Part shown: in pieces, positions 1 through 12,851 of the stretch
Layout: each line of letters begins with the position of its first letter
Position numbering within the stretch: position 1 is the first letter of the stretch
Assembly (NCBI GenBank): GCA_023374045.1
Contig: CM041781.1
Location: 141,166,982-141,230,981, forward strand
Origin: Limonium bicolor
Lineage: Eukaryota; Streptophyta; Magnoliopsida; Caryophyllales; Plumbaginaceae
DNA: 64,000 bases
Direction: 5' to 3'
Program-made: the position numbers and the translations under genes
The notes under the pieces: generated by a model
The model's input: only the letters and a program-made list of their open reading frames with translations
What the model was told of the DNA's origin: nothing
The model's database searches: none

Positions 1-451
1 TAACGCTCGTTTTAATTACCCGGTTTCGAAACTATTCACTCCCGGGACCCGTTTTTCGGATTTTTCTCGTTTCTTTATTTTTAATGGTTATTATTCTATA
101 ATTTTTATGGGTCCATTTGACCACTTAAAGTCATGTTTTCGGGTTTTCTCGAAAAACGTGCTTTAAAACTCCGTTAGCATTTTAATCCATTATTTGGGTA
201 CGGTATCTTCAGGAATCACTCCCGTATACTAATTAGGCCTAACTAAGCCTTAGGAATCCATCTCGGACCCTCTCGAGATCATATATATCTCTTATATTCA
301 TTTAATGCGCGTTTTAGCGTTTTTCGCGTTTTACGCATTTTCTCTTTTCTTTTGGTTTTATTTCCCTTACCAATACTCTTTAGGCACTATTAGGCCTTTA
401 TTAATCATATTAGAGTAATTTAATCACGATTTCTAGATCCGAGGTATTAAA
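1..451 (-). mobile_element. Element E: partial 3' LTR (5' portion)
   Basis: Read on the minus strand, this begins TTTAATACCTCGGATCT at 451 and runs off the left edge. It is closely similar to the first 500 bases of the B LTRs (for example 15091-15580): the blocks around CTCGAGAGGGTCCGAGATGG, the GCGCGTTAAATGAGTATAAG stretch and the GTCAAATGGACCCGTAAAAA stretch occur in the same order. The pol reading frame of E ends directly at its edge, with no polypurine tract between, so an internal deletion joins pol to the LTR. No gene is seen in it. Confidence 0.8.
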
Positions 452-1814
452 AGCCCTTCACAAACTTACGATAGTATACCGCCAATCCAAGGAAGCTACA
501 AATCTCTCAAACATTAGTGGGCCTGGACTACTCTGTAATAGCCCTAATCTTCTCCGGGTCCACGGAGATTCCATCCTTAGAGACAACGTGTCCCAAGAAA
601 ACTACCTGATCCAGCCAGAACTCACACTTCTTCAGCTTCACGTACATCTCTCTCTCTCTCTTAAAGTCTTGAGTGCGGTCCTTATATGCTCCTCAACACT
701 CTTGGAATACACCAAGATGTCATCTATAAACACCATGATGAACTGGTCCGAAATTGGCTTGAACACCCGGATCATCATGTCCATAAATACAGAAGGTGCA
801 TTCATCAGACCGAATGGCATCACTAGGAACTCGTAGTGTCCATAATGAGTCCTAAAGGTGGACTTAGGCACGTCGTCTACCTTATTCCTCAACTGATGAT
901 AACCGGACCTCAAATCAATCTTAGAAAACACTTTAACTCCAACTAACTGGTCGAACAAGTCATCTATGCGCGGGAGAGGATACCGATTCTTAATGGTAAC
1001 CTTGTTGAGCTCCTTGTAGTCAATGCACAAGCGCATGCTACCGTCCTTTTTCTTGACAAATAAGACTGGCGCTCCCCAAGGTGAAACACTAGGGCGAATG
1101 AAGCCCTTATCCAATAGCTCCTGCAACTGGATCTTCAACTCCTTGTGCTCAGTAGGACCCATCCGGTATGGGGCCTTAGAGATAGGCTGAGTCTCAGGTG
1201 TGAGCTCGATTGAGAACTCCACCTCTCTGACAGAGGGAAGCCCAGGCACATCATCATGGAACACATCCGGAAAGTCTCTGACCACTGGAATGTCCTTCAA
1301 TTTCACATCCCTGTGGACCTCAAGGTTGTAGCACAGAAATCCCTGGCATCCTTTCCTCAAATGGCAAAACGCCTGCATAGCTGAGATGACTAGCGGCAAG
1401 CATGGGATTGCATTCCCTGCTACAGTCAGGCGGGGCTGCCCTGGCTCCTCAAGCGTCACTCTCAAAGCAACGCAGTCAATATGGGCATGATGGGCAGCAA
1501 GCCAATCTATACCCAAAATCACATCAAAGCTTGTCATCTCCACTGGGATGAGAGTAGCACACAGAGTCCTATCTCTTACTAACACAGACTATCTTTACAC
1601 ACAGAGTTCAGAAGCATGGATGAATTCTTAACTAAAGGACTATGCACACACAACTTCATACCTATAGGCACAACAGGAAACCCAAGCTCACCCACTAACT
1701 CAGTAGAATTAAAGGAGTAGGTGGCTCCAGAGTCAAACAAACAGAAAACAGAACGAGAGGACAGCTGAAGAATACCTGTGACAACTTTGTTAGGGGATCG
1801 GTCCGTCTTTCCAG
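452..1814 (-). pseudogene. Element E: truncated pol (protease and reverse transcriptase)
   Basis: Degenerate Ty3/gypsy pol. An aspartic protease active site (LFDSGATYSF) lies near 1734. The protease C-terminal motif VILGIDWL follows in another frame (the frame changes near 1585). The reverse transcriptase then follows: KAPYRM, the fingers motif [32 protein letters not shown] and the catalytic FIDDILVYS near 730-706. A CT microsatellite at about 649-661 shifts the frame just after the catalytic motif. RT sequence resumes as [11 protein letters not shown] (about 560) and continues to a YYRKFVKGF-like block that abuts the LTR at 452. RNase H, integrase and the 3' polypurine tract are missing. 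What is seen is typical gypsy pol. Assignment to a Tekay/Del-like chromovirus lineage is inference from the zinc knuckles, primer site and LTR relatives. Confidence 0.88.
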
Positions 1815-2869
1815 TCATCGCATAGGCTTTGGCCTGGCCCTGGTGCTTCTTTTACTCAGCCCGGTCTCGGTCTGTGGTCTCTGAGGCGAACCCTCCAGTC
1901 CTACCTCCCAAGCTACCTCTGCTCCTCTCGGCCTAAGGGCAGTCGGCGATCCTAAGGTCCAGGGTGCCACATTTGAAGCAGGCTCCTGACTTCTTGTAGC
2001 AGTCCCACCCTCGATGAAACTTGCCACAGACCTGACACTACGGAGCAAACGACAAAGATTAAGATCCACCTCTGTCTCTTGAACCCTGATGATCCCCAGA
2101 ATGATCTCCAGTAGACTGCTTCTTTTGAGAAGCATGCTGATCCCTCCTATCCCCATCCTCGGACCTCTGCTTCCTCTTCTGGTCCTTACCCCCAGACTGG
2201 CGGCCCTTCAGGTCGGCCTCCACTAACAGGGGCAACGTCTGCTACGTCCCTGAAGGTCTTGTGATGAAGCGGCGTCACAGTAGAATGAATATCGGGCCTG
2301 AGGCCACTCTCAAACATCCTGGCCATCCTATGCTCGTCAGGCTCAGGTGCAAACTTCGACAGGCTGATGAACTTCCGGACGTACTCCTCTACGCTCATAT
2401 CCCGACCCTGGCGAAGTCTGTTGTACTCCAAGATGCGCTGGTCCTTATGAACATCAAGGCTGAACTGTTTAATAAACTCACCTGTGAACTGGTCCTAAGT
2501 CCAAGGCTGAGGAAACTTCCCCATCACTGACCTCAACCACTCCTTGGCTTCGGCCTTGAATAGGAAGGTGGCGAAGTCCACCTTCTGCTCCTCTATAGAG
2601 CCCATAACACGTAACAAATTCTCCACCTCAGATAGCCAATGATTGGCCTCCGGCTGGTCCCCAGTCCCGTCAAATGCTGAAGGCTTCAACTTCATGAACT
2701 CTTGAAGCGCTTTCAAATTCCTCGCCCCAGCATCGGCAGCCCCTCCTCCGGTTGCACCACCACCAGCTGCTCCTCCTGCTACAACCGTCTGCAGCAGCTG
2801 AGTCATGAACTGCTGGACTGCGTCAACTACGTCGCCCTGAGGAGTAACTGGAGTTCTTCGTGGCGGCAT
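1815..2869 (-). pseudogene. Element E: broken gag with tandem zinc knuckles
   Basis: The likely start is the ATG at 2869 (MPPRRTPVTPQ), about 105 bases after the primer site; an upstream in-frame Met at 2911 is less gag-like. A Gly/Ala-rich stretch is followed by a retrotransposon Gag core (ANHWLSEVENLLRVMG, ATFLFKAEAKEWL). An in-frame TAG at 2495-2497 interrupts it, and the frame stays open after it (LRQGRDMSVEEYVRKF) to about 2186. A frameshift near 2220 leads into the C-terminal part. There, two CCHC knuckles lie at about 2045-1960: the first is C-x2-C-x3-H-x4-C, and the second has lost its His (Leu instead). The protease follows directly, with no room for the AlkB segment present in element C. 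Confidence 0.85.
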
Positions 2870-2973
2870 TTTGAAAGTCCATAAGCAAGTAGTTAGTTCA
2901 CGAGTCCCCAAAGCACAGATACTACCAACTAACTGACTGACTCAGCTAAGTTCCCATCAGATTATAACCTAGA

Positions 2974-2985
2974 GCTCTGATACCA
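2974..2985 (-). promoter_or_regulatory. Element E primer binding site
   Basis: The reverse complement reads TGGTATCAGAGC, matching the initiator Met tRNA 3' end used by many plant gypsy elements. It lies 5 bases from the LTR edge at 2991. Confidence 0.85.
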
Positions 2986-2990
2986 CTAAA

Positions 2991-3028
2991 TGTAACGACC
3001 CCTACACTAGCCTAGGAGTAAGGGACGT
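2991..3028 (-). mobile_element. Element E: stub of 5' LTR
   Basis: Thirty-eight bases beginning TGTAACGACCCC (so the LTR ends ...GGGGTCGTTACA on the minus strand) next to E's primer site. Element A interrupts it. The last five bases, GACGT (3024-3028), are the expected target-site duplication of A; its partner would lie beyond the right edge. Confidence 0.7.
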
Positions 3029-4581
3029 TGTAACAACCCAACTCATAAAGCCATACTTAGCTCATAAACCTTCATTTACATATATCAACATTGCAACGAA
3101 ATTCTTACAACAATTGGTGTTACCGCCGTTAGTCACCCACGTGACTAACTAGGCATACTAAATACTCCAAGATCTAGCAACGGTCTAATGGACCCGAATA
3201 TACCAAACATTAGCATACTAAATCCTAACCAATTACATATTCTTAATACAATGTACTTCATATCCTAATACATCCTACTAACATCTCATACCATTTACTA
3301 AACGAGTGTACATGCACAACTCGTGTAACAAAAGGAAAACAACCCGAAGTACTTCTACCCGATCCTACCCTCAGAACGGTCATCTTCTGTCATTCACCTG
3401 CAAAATAAATATGGATGCCCCTAGGGTCTCAGCACATTCACTGGTACGATTCTCTTATAGCCCCTAAGCGAACGGGGCCACTACGACTACTTGTCGATAG
3501 CATGCGGTTGATTAATAACACAACATAAATACGTAGTGCAATAAACACCACACCACATATGAACAATTATAGTTCAAACACAATGAACGACTTAAAAGCG
3601 TTCCTTAAGTAAGTGAGTTAATTTTTTAACTCCTTAAGTTATGATTTCCTTATCCTCAATCCAAGTCTTATCTCAGTCTCAAGTCTTATCTCAATCTCAT
3701 TGTACCAACCGTACTTTAATTAGAATTGGTTGTATGTTAACTCAATGTTTATCTTTGTCGGGTCAAAAGTAACCCTAGCCAATGGGCTATTAACTCTATT
3801 GGTTATATAAACAACTTATCTTAAATTTGGGATTTAGGTGATCCCACCGCACCATCTTAATCTGGCCTCCCACCTTGAACTGTAATCCAAGGTGGTCGAG
3901 TCTATATGTTGACTCTAGGCGCCAAGTCAAAGACGAGTCTCAACGGAAGTCGGATCTGATACAGATACCAACCCTCTTTCCTTAACATGCATGACCGGAG
4001 TCAGTCCCGGATTCCTCACTCTCCCCAAGTTCCAGTTAGTAGAAAGTCTTAAAGACGAAGTGTTAGTTAAACTTTTTTCGGGTATTAACCAACTAACATT
4101 TATGGAGTGAATTATTATCTCAAACCAATGTTACTAAGCATTGTTAGTAACTAAACTCAAAGTCAACTGTGTTAATACTATGCAAACACACAAGAAGCTC
4201 AATAGTCCGGTTGCATGCTTTATCTTGTTTTAGTCGAAACAAATAAACAATTAGCACACAAGTCGAGGGACACCTCGTTAGCAAGCAGGCTACAAGAAAA
4301 CCATACCATATACCGTCGGTTGCCTGTTCTCCTTCCGAGTCCTAATTCATGAGTCTTAAAACATTCATTCAATTTAGGTTGTTAATTACATTCAATCAAC
4401 CTAACTTACTTAGCCACTAATGTTTACCCACTGGTAATTACTAACTTATAGTTTTAATCTTAAACACTAAAATCACTTTACTTCACTTAGTTTCCTACGT
4501 CCTTATATCCTTATCCTTCTAATCACCATTACCCTCCTAATGGTGGTCTACTAATGTCACTCTTTCTTTCTTTTTTACAAA

Positions 4582-4693
4582 GGCCGACCGACCCACTCTG
4601 GGGTAGGTCACCTGGGTGGGTCGGATGCAGAAGCATCCAGTTTGACAGTTTTTGCTCAACGACCTAGATAGAGTCGGTCCCCTGGGTCGGTCC
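4582..4693 (-). repeat. Inverted-repeat cluster in A 3' LTR
   Basis: Motifs GGCCGACCGACCCA...TGGGTGGGTCGG and GAGTCGGTCCCCTGGGTCGGTCC can fold into GC-rich hairpins in otherwise AT-rich LTR. The corresponding part of A's 5' LTR (14454-14548) is where element C inserted. The B and C LTRs hold comparable clusters of different sequence. Confidence 0.65.
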
Positions 4694-5854
4694 ACTGCAG
4701 AACCCTTTCCCAAAGTGCTTATTTTACTCCAATCTCTTCCACAAGTGTCCTAGTATGTTCCCATATCATTTTGGCACATTAATACCCTCTTAAATCATTC
4801 ACCAAACTCTTTGTTCAACCCACCTCCAAATTCCTTAATCACTTACTCAAATTCTTGCTAAATTCTTAACACTTAAAACTTAGTTCCTTATACTTCCAAC
4901 ATGGAAACTTTGCCCAGAACCTCAACTAACCAAAGTGTTTCTTCTCAACCATTTTGACTGCTCCTCATGCATTATCAACCATCCTCATATCCTTAACACA
5001 AACTTCTCAAAGTTCTTAAGGTCTTATTGCATCTACATGCATAACTTCCTCTCTTTTACACTTACTACTCATCGTTCCTAAACTTGTACATACTTATGCA
5101 TTTCTAGCCACCCTCTTAACCCCTTAACATTGTTCCTCACCCAACTACACAATTACTTAGCCTTGTACTCATCCTTTCTCCTTCAACTTGACCATTCTAA
5201 ATTACTCTTAACATTTCCATCTCATTTACTCAATTCACTCACCATTAACATGGGTATACACTCTTATCCATTCCTAATCATTCCCTTGACAAGTTACTAC
5301 ATTCTCTTATAGTTTTCGCCTCCATCACCCAAGTCCACTCATTACCATCCAAGCTATACCCTTATTAATTCACTACTAGCACCTTCATCTCTTACACAAG
5401 CTACCAAAAATTCTTAATGTTATATTCTCTAGTTCATACCTAAATCATCATAAAACATTATACATCATTTCCTCCAGATTTTTGCACAAGTCTTAACATT
5501 CTTAACACCATGATTTTGGTGTGTTTAATACACCTACCTAACCTCTAATTCCTCATAGACAACTACAGGTCTTTCTAAATCTCAAGAACACCTTTTTAAA
5601 CTCATTTCCACTCAAATTTCCATTAATGATTCCTAGTAAATCCTTGGTCATTTTATTCCATAACAATCACCAAAAACACTTTATTTTCTACTCAAATTTT
5701 ACCATAGCTCCTCTAGTATATTATCATGCCCATATGCATAGTCTTTCTCCTCTAATCAAAACACCACACACACATCAAATCTTTTTCTCATGATATTTCT
5801 CACCCAATTCAAACCATTCATAACAAACACAATATGGTGCAATAATCTTAAATT

Positions 5855-5940
5855 GCATAGCACTAAGGCTCTTAAATGGCATGGCTCTTAGGCCCTTAAA
5901 TGACATGGCTTTAGGCCCTTAAATGACATGAATTTAGACA
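5855..5940. repeat. Three imperfect 28-base tandem repeats
   Basis: The unit approximates CTTAAATGRCATGGCTTTAGGCC, repeated three times. Element C's LTR has a single counterpart (TTTAAGGGCCTAAGTGCC near 48250), so A shows a local expansion. Confidence 0.6.
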
Positions 5941-7517
5941 CTGAATTTCCCACATTTAAAGCTTTCAATCTGCAATTACACAACACTCCATCTCATAGCA
6001 GTTACAATGCCCTTATTATCCATCTTATGCTTATCTTACTAACTCATTTTCCATTGTCTCCTTAGTCACAAGTTCACAAGATCTTAAGCTTGTTCGTATT
6101 CATTTCCCTAGGTTACATAAACCATATTGTAATGTAAGTTCTAGGCTAAATTTGGTATATATATAAACACCATCTCTTTAAGGCACTAAATTACATTAAG
6201 GCAAACAATTTACCTTATGTTTCAAGCATTTTCCTTTCTCCTTTCCTTATTTATTACTTGTTTGATTTTCAGCCAAGATGGTTTCCTCCCTTGCTAAACC
6301 TCTAATCAATGTCCAAATAAGGTAATGAGTGCTAATTAATGTACCTAGACTCATGGAATTTACTCTTGAGTACGAAGGAGTGATGAGTGCACAAAAATGG
6401 GTGTTTACCTTAGGAATTTGGAATGGACTTTGATAAAGAACCAATGCAAGACCTCCTCTAGTCTTTTGAAGATTGAATCAAGGCTATTACAAAGAGTAGA
6501 ACAAGGAACTTCAAATGGTAATTCTTGGTCAAGTACAAAAATGGAAGAAAATGGAGATTTTTGAAGCTTTTCATACCTTAAACCAAAAAGAGTATAAACT
6601 TGCTCTTGAATATGATTTTTCCTCTTCAAATGGAGCTCCTTCAATGGAGTCTAACTTCTGGTTTTGGGATTTTGGAAAGAGCACTTTGAAGCCCTTGACT
6701 TAACTAAGAGAAATATGTGTTTTATTTTGGATTTGAAGTTTTGTGTTGGATTTGGCAAGCAAATGAAGGTGGAAGAGCCATGGATGTAGCTTGGATGGTT
6801 TTTGGAGCAGAGAGGAGAAGAAGAACACGGTGGGAAAGGAGTAAAATGAAGAAGAGAGGAGAGAGAAGAGGTATAAGAAGATATTTGCTTAAATTAAGGT
6901 AAATAGTCATTTTCTTCTTTTCCTTCTTCTTTTATAGCATGGCTGGCATAAGGTGATGATTCACCCTCTCAAAACCGGCCCCCCTCTCATTCACTTATAT
7001 ATTTAGGTGTTATTTGACCACTGACCACTTAGTAAAGCCATTTGACTTATTTTGGGCACTATTTGGGTACTATTCATAATTAGTGCACAAATTTATGAAA
7101 TGTTTTATTTCTTGTTGATTTAGGCTTCCTAATGTGATACTAAGTAGTAAAAATGTTGATTAAGGTGTAATCATGGTCATCTAGCCCCTCAAAACCCCTT
7201 TGTAAGACAATTTTTCACAAATGTGCTTTAAGAAGTCTTAAAGCACAATTTGTGTTTTAACGTGTTTTTGAGCTTCTTTTTCTTTGGTAATTGATTTAAC
7301 ATGTTCATTAGCATGTTAATAAGGTCTAGGAATGACCTTTGGGTCCTAATCAAGGTTACACCAAGTCTAGAGCAAGTATTTGCTTAAATTGACTTTATGG
7401 TGTTTTCTTGTGTTTTCTTTGGTTTAAATTGTACACCAATGTTTCTAAGGCATGTTTTAGCCTTATTACATCATAAATTGATGTTTTATTATCATAATTA
7501 GGTTTGGGGTATTTAAA

Positions 7518-7530
7518 TCAACCCCCTTAA
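7518..7530 (-). promoter_or_regulatory. Element A 3' polypurine tract
   Basis: The minus strand reads TTAAGGGGGTTGA immediately before the 3' LTR start. This is the expected plus-strand DNA priming site for reverse transcription. Confidence 0.75.
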
Positions 7531-7732
7531 ATGAACTTTGTCCCCAAAGTTCCCATGCATCTTATTTTATTAGAACACATGGCTTATCTCATACCATAGA
7601 TCATATAGATCATGTTTATATATATATATATCTACGCTTATTAACTCATTAGTTCTGTCATATACTTATACTCAAATATCATGCAACCCGCTTATGCATG
7701 TATAGCACTCAGAATTCCATTTGTTGCATCCT

Positions 7733-8027
7733 CTCCATGTCACCGGTCAGAAGACGTAGGCTCACAGGTCCTCGGCTTCATGAGCGAGTAATGCAAGATA
7801 TCGCCTGTAGGTACCGACTATTGAAAACTTAGGCTCTCTGCTCCACGGTCCTATGGAAGATTAAAACAATCATATACTTTTGTCGTATTCTCCCATGTCA
7901 CCGGTCCGAAGATAAAGACACATTCATCCTCGCCTTCATGGGCTAGAACACAAAACCACTTTGTTCTCCCCATGTCACGTTCCGAGGACAAAGGCTCATG
8001 CATCCTCGACTTCATGGGCGAGACTCA
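7733..8027. repeat. Three imperfect 60-base repeats in A internal region
   Basis: Three copies share CCATGTCACCGGT.CGAAGA, then a CTCA..CATCCTCG.CTTCATGGGCGAG block, at about 7733-7790, 7889-7948 and 7966-8027. They lie between the two polypurine tracts. The same zone of the B internals also holds repeated ACCGGT-centred motifs. Confidence 0.65.
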
Positions 8028-8697
8028 GTAAAAAGGAAATCCTTTTTACGAGGTCAAGTGAGGAATAATTCCCTCTATTTGAAAATTCAGTCAACTCCAA
8101 TTCCACTTTATCCTAACTGCCTCTATTCTAACGTGAATATTTGTGACCACTTGTAGGGAGTTTCAGGAATCCTTCGACCCCGATGTGATCAGCATCAGTG
8201 TTAAACTATCCTTTCACTCCAATTTGTGTTCAGTTTCCCTTGATCAATAGAAAATCAAGTTCCACCTCCCATGTAATTTTCAAACATCAAATTATTCATT
8301 CATTTCTAATTTTCTATCTTTTTAGCCATTCTAGTCATAATCAATACATCTCCAAGGTGTGGACTCAGTCCACCAATCGTTCTCAGTTCAACTCCAAGCA
8401 ATTAGCAAGGGAGTTTAATTCCTACTAAGTTCTATATTTGTTCCGTACCGATTCTTACCATCTTATAGCTCATATATTCCTTGAACCTCTTTAATCCTCT
8501 TCACTAATTCTCTTAACTTGTACTCACACCGGAGTTAACAAGGAAGGTACTTAATACGTATGGTATTCACATCTTATGTGCGTAATAACCATAATTATCT
8601 TAAAATGTTTATGTAAAACAAATTCTCAAATTTTTTTATGCTATTCACATCGTAGTTTACGTACATAGTACAAAAACATACGTTAAACGGTTTTTCA

Positions 8698-8714
8698 CTC
8701 TACCCCCCTTAAAA
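8698..8714 (-). promoter_or_regulatory. Element A second (internal) polypurine tract
   Basis: The reverse complement TTTTAAGGGGGGTAGAG is almost identical to copies in B (22930-22946) and C (56933-56950). It lies about 1.2 kb inside the true 3' tract. Whether it primes DNA synthesis is unknown. Confidence 0.6.
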
Positions 8715-11700
8715 CGGATTACACCCACATAATCAACATGATATCACCCTTGAACTTAGGTTCAAGATTCACATTATGATCTGATCAAAGGGTCTTAACC
8801 ATGTTAATGGCTTAGTCTCTGTATCTGGGATCCTTAACGGTACTTATACCATCTTTTCAACTTTATTTGGTCTACCCTTGAAGGTTCTAAAGTATTTGAT
8901 CGGTAAGTCGTATATTTATCCAACTGGAAGTCGTGTGGTACATTGTTCCTTTCCCGTTCATTAGGTATATGAAACCTTTAAGGTACCGGTCTGATAGCTT
9001 CTACTGCGCGACTCTGATAACCTTAGGCTTAATTTGCCTTTCTTATCCTTTTATAGTATTATATATCCTTATGCCTACTTACAGTTTTGGAACATTGGTC
9101 TCTCAATGAACACATGTTATCTTTTATCATACACGGGCTTAATGAGTTGTAGCTTGTATAGCCCATTCCCTCTGAAATTCTAATGTTCATACTCTTAGTG
9201 TTGTCTCAAGTGTCTAAGTCGTTCTTTCCAATTGACCTTTGGTCTGAGGATGATTCTTAATCTGAAACTACTGTTTAGTGTTTATTTCCCTTTACAGTTT
9301 TATCTTTAACGTCTTAAGACATGTTCTATGTCTGCACTTAATAATCCGTGCTCATCGCACTTCATAATTCTTAATTATTTTCTGCTTGAAATGAGTTCTC
9401 TACTTCCTTTGTGTCGTTGGCTTAACTGAGTTCCTTCTCTTCAACTGTGGTAGTAGCTACTCTGGTCTGATCTTGCATTGTTGACCATGGTACGGAGTCG
9501 ACTACTTTTCGTGTTCCTTACACTACTCATTTACATGCATGGGGTACCTTACTGGTACATTACTACTTACCCGACTAACTCATGAATGAGTATGCCAGGC
9601 CCGCAAGCTCCTGTGGAGTGCGGTTGTCCCACATCTCGTTTTAGTATACTCGTAGTGTCCGTCACACATTTAGCCATTGCTAATTATAAAGTATTCTATT
9701 GTCGATCTCCTCTTTCATCGTTCCATAATAACACTTATTGTTCTTCTTGAACTTAATCAAGGGAAATCCATCTACCGTGTTCTTAGATATGATATGTTCT
9801 AGCTTGTGTTTGTATTTAGTATGGACTCTATCCTTTAGTAACTGAGGTCTCTTTCTAACAAGCCTATCATCTTGTTTCTCATGTTTGATCTACTAGGAAT
9901 GCACCTCCAGTTCCTTAAGGAGTGGACAGTGTGCTTCCTGTGAAATCTTTCATCGCATGGTCTCGGTTACTGGCGTAAATGAACAGTTCGTCTTCCATCG
10001 TATTTCCTCACTTACATTGATTTTAGCTTATAGATCTAATTGTCTTTGTGTCAATATTTGACGGTTTCTATATAATGGTCACTTTGATGCGCATCATGAC
10101 TAAATCCATTTATATAGGTATTGTCTTCCTGACCTCTACTACTACGGTAGCTTGCCTTTATTCTGTCACCCATTGGTGGTGCAACTCTTCAATCATTTAT
10201 TCTAACTGCTTATGGTGGTTGTCGTACCGTGCCATAAAATCGTTATCTCTTGATATGAAGGTGTTTCGTTTCAATTTTGCGTTCGCAAGTAGGTCAGTCA
10301 CTCTCACGTTCTTCCATCCTTTATGACGTTATTTACCAAGTAATTTAACTGGTTACAGAAGAATTCATCCATTGAGTCACAAGCTCTACTGAGCGTTGGT
10401 CACTCGGCGTGCCATATTTTGCACTCACAATGTTTATCTTTGACGATTACTAATTCCTAAATCTTAGGCGCCGGATATAAGGTTTGTCTATGCTGTATTC
10501 CTTCTTATATGTATAACTGAAAGGTTCCAAGGTAATTTCAAAGTTTACGGTTCAGTTTTCTAACAAAAGAATGTTCTATCTCTAATAAGTGAGAGCCCAA
10601 AATGGGGGGTTTATTCCCACTCAAAGTCCTCACAACAAGGAGTGGTATCCCCACCCTAAAAGGAGTGCTTTGTTCTCCGCCTCCGTCTATTGTATCATCT
10701 TTATATTCTCACCAGTACTCATTTGGCAATCCCTCCACATGTATGTTATAGGTTTCATAACGATTCATATCTACGAATTGTAGTTCGCTCATGGCTTAAA
10801 TAAGTCCTCTTATGCCTTCTTGCGCCTCGGGCTCTGATGTGGTAAACATCCTTGGCTTGTAGGCTCTTAGTGCTTAATTTCCTTGAGTGAGAGCCGTTGC
10901 TCGGTTCACTTCTTGTACTCTTACTCATCTATAGGCTATCCTCATAAGTTTTTGGTTCTTTGAATTCTCTCAACCGTTAGGATACATATTAAATGTAGTC
11001 CCGGATTCCATGGTAAGTCCCTGCTTCCCACTGTGGATGTTCGTCCAGGTGATCTAACGTTATTTAGTGTTTGCAAATATTTCCGCTTTTAAAGACTTGA
11101 GTCTTTTAGCGATTAAGGTTCAGTTCGTACTAGGCGTCTACCTTACGGTGTCTAAGTTGGGTAATTATCCTGATTATCATGCGCTTCCATCTCAATGCTT
11201 CGTTCAACATTTGTTGACTACGCCGTCCGTCAATGATCAATCATACTTGGGTGTTAATGAGTTAGGCAATAATGCTAACTGTCGTTCATCGGTTCGTTCG
11301 GCTCGACTATGCCCGCTCTGTGGGGTAGTCCTCTCAGCTTTTCTCTTTCAGAGTTGTATGTCTTTGATCCTTGGTAGGTTATAGTCTAAGTTCATTTCCT
11401 CTATCCCTGTTTCCGGGGTTTACTAACATCTTCAATGAAGAATGTTTGTTACTTGTATTCCTAGTGGTCATCCTGGGAGACTTATCCCGTTCTTGTTGAA
11501 AGTCGTTCCGTCCGCTGTCTTCATTGTATCACGTAATACATTCCTTGTATGTTATTACTTACATAGTGTTTTGCTCGGATTACTGAGCGATCTCTTAGGT
11601 TCTTCTATTCGAGGTTCGGGATTGGTGTTCTCACCTGTACTATCGGTTGTTGTTGTAGTAGGTTGTACTGTTGCTAAAATTCATATCGTTTAGTATTCTA

Positions 11701-12840
11701 TCCAAGTTCAGCTCCCTGCTGACTGGTGTGTCGACTCAGCTCGTCATGGTCAGGCCGTCAGGCCTTTCCAAGGTCTCATTCTCCAATTCATATGGATTTG
11801 CAATCTGGTATTAATATGTGTCATAACTGTAGTGCTCTACTATCTTGCCATGATGGGTTCCTGTATAGCTTAATCGTGGTAGCACTTGCTATGGCAAGTG
11901 CGCCATGCAAGATGGGCTATCGGTACCATGTACAACTGTAGTGGTACTTCCTCCTAATATCCATGTAATTGGTAGTCCTCGGGACTCCTAGATGTTCTCT
12001 TCCTTTGGGTAACTGACCATCCGGCAGTTTCCTGGTTGTTTTGACATGACAGTCACTTATCAGGGCGTTCCTCTTTCTGAGGGAACCCCTTGTTATTTAC
12101 TTATGTCTTAATCCTCACTCCCGTTTTCACGCATTTGTCGTGGTTACAAAGTACTGATTCTCCTTTAGGCACTACGTCGTAGTCCTATTTCCTTATTCAA
12201 TTTGTACATGTTTCCTTAGTCACCTGAGCTATGCCAGTCAGGTTCTCGTAAGTTTTCAAGTTGTATGGGGGTTTGGAGTCCCTATTTCATAATGGACTTT
12301 CCGGTAGTCTTTATCCTCTTGCGCGGTATTATCCCGCTGTTATGTTCCTTCGGACCACTGTCCGATATCCTTGTCGCTTCTCTTTTCCTTTCCATTGCAC
12401 TCGTAGTGCTTTTCTTATTATTGGTATGGCGGGTTATTTCGACTGCGTAGCATGTCGACCCATGTTGTCGGTAATTACCATTCTCTTATTGGTAGAATTC
12501 CATTGGCAGCGCCTGGTTCATCATTGCGCTCCAATTAAAACCTCCAAGTTTTCATAAACAGTTGTATAACGATATGTTTCTCGTATTTCTTAATGTTAAC
12601 TAACTACCAGATCGGGTTTCCCCGAGTAAGAGAAGGCTTTCATCTCTCTGGCGTTTGTTCCCCGTATTTCAGAACCAGGAAAGTTGAGGGAGGGTTTAGG
12701 TATTGTAGGTATCCGGTAAACACCGGGAAGTCCTAACTAACGCACCTCACGCTCTATCTCTCAACCCTTAACCCATAACTCAAACTCCAACTCGGTATCC
12801 TCCTAAGTTCGGTAATTCTAGTCATCAGAGCGTAACTACA

Positions 12841-12851
12841 CTCTGATACCA
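12841..12851 (-). promoter_or_regulatory. Element A primer binding site
   Basis: The reverse complement is TGGTATCAGAG, five bases from the 5' LTR end at 12857. It fits priming by initiator Met tRNA. Confidence 0.85.

Larger units (their letters stand above)
3029..7516 (-). mobile_element. Element A: complete 3' LTR
   Basis: A 4.49-kb LTR on the minus strand. It starts TTAAATACCCCAAACC at 7516, right after the polypurine tract, and ends ...GGGTTGTTACA at 3029. Its last 1.7 kb matches 12857-14548 (A's 5' LTR) with scattered differences. Large blocks match element C's LTR in reverse complement, such as the AAGATAAAGCATGCAACCGG region and the GCTTGCTAACGAGGTGTCCC region. It holds an inverted-repeat cluster at 4582-4693 and a short tandem repeat at about 5855-5940. 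Short ORFs such as 5130-5312 and 6515-6703 have no recognisable domain. No host gene is seen. Confidence 0.85.

Noticed and set aside
11067..11384. 105-codon plus-strand ORF in element A internal region
   Set aside because: Opposite to the element's strand, with no domain; chance in a long non-coding region.
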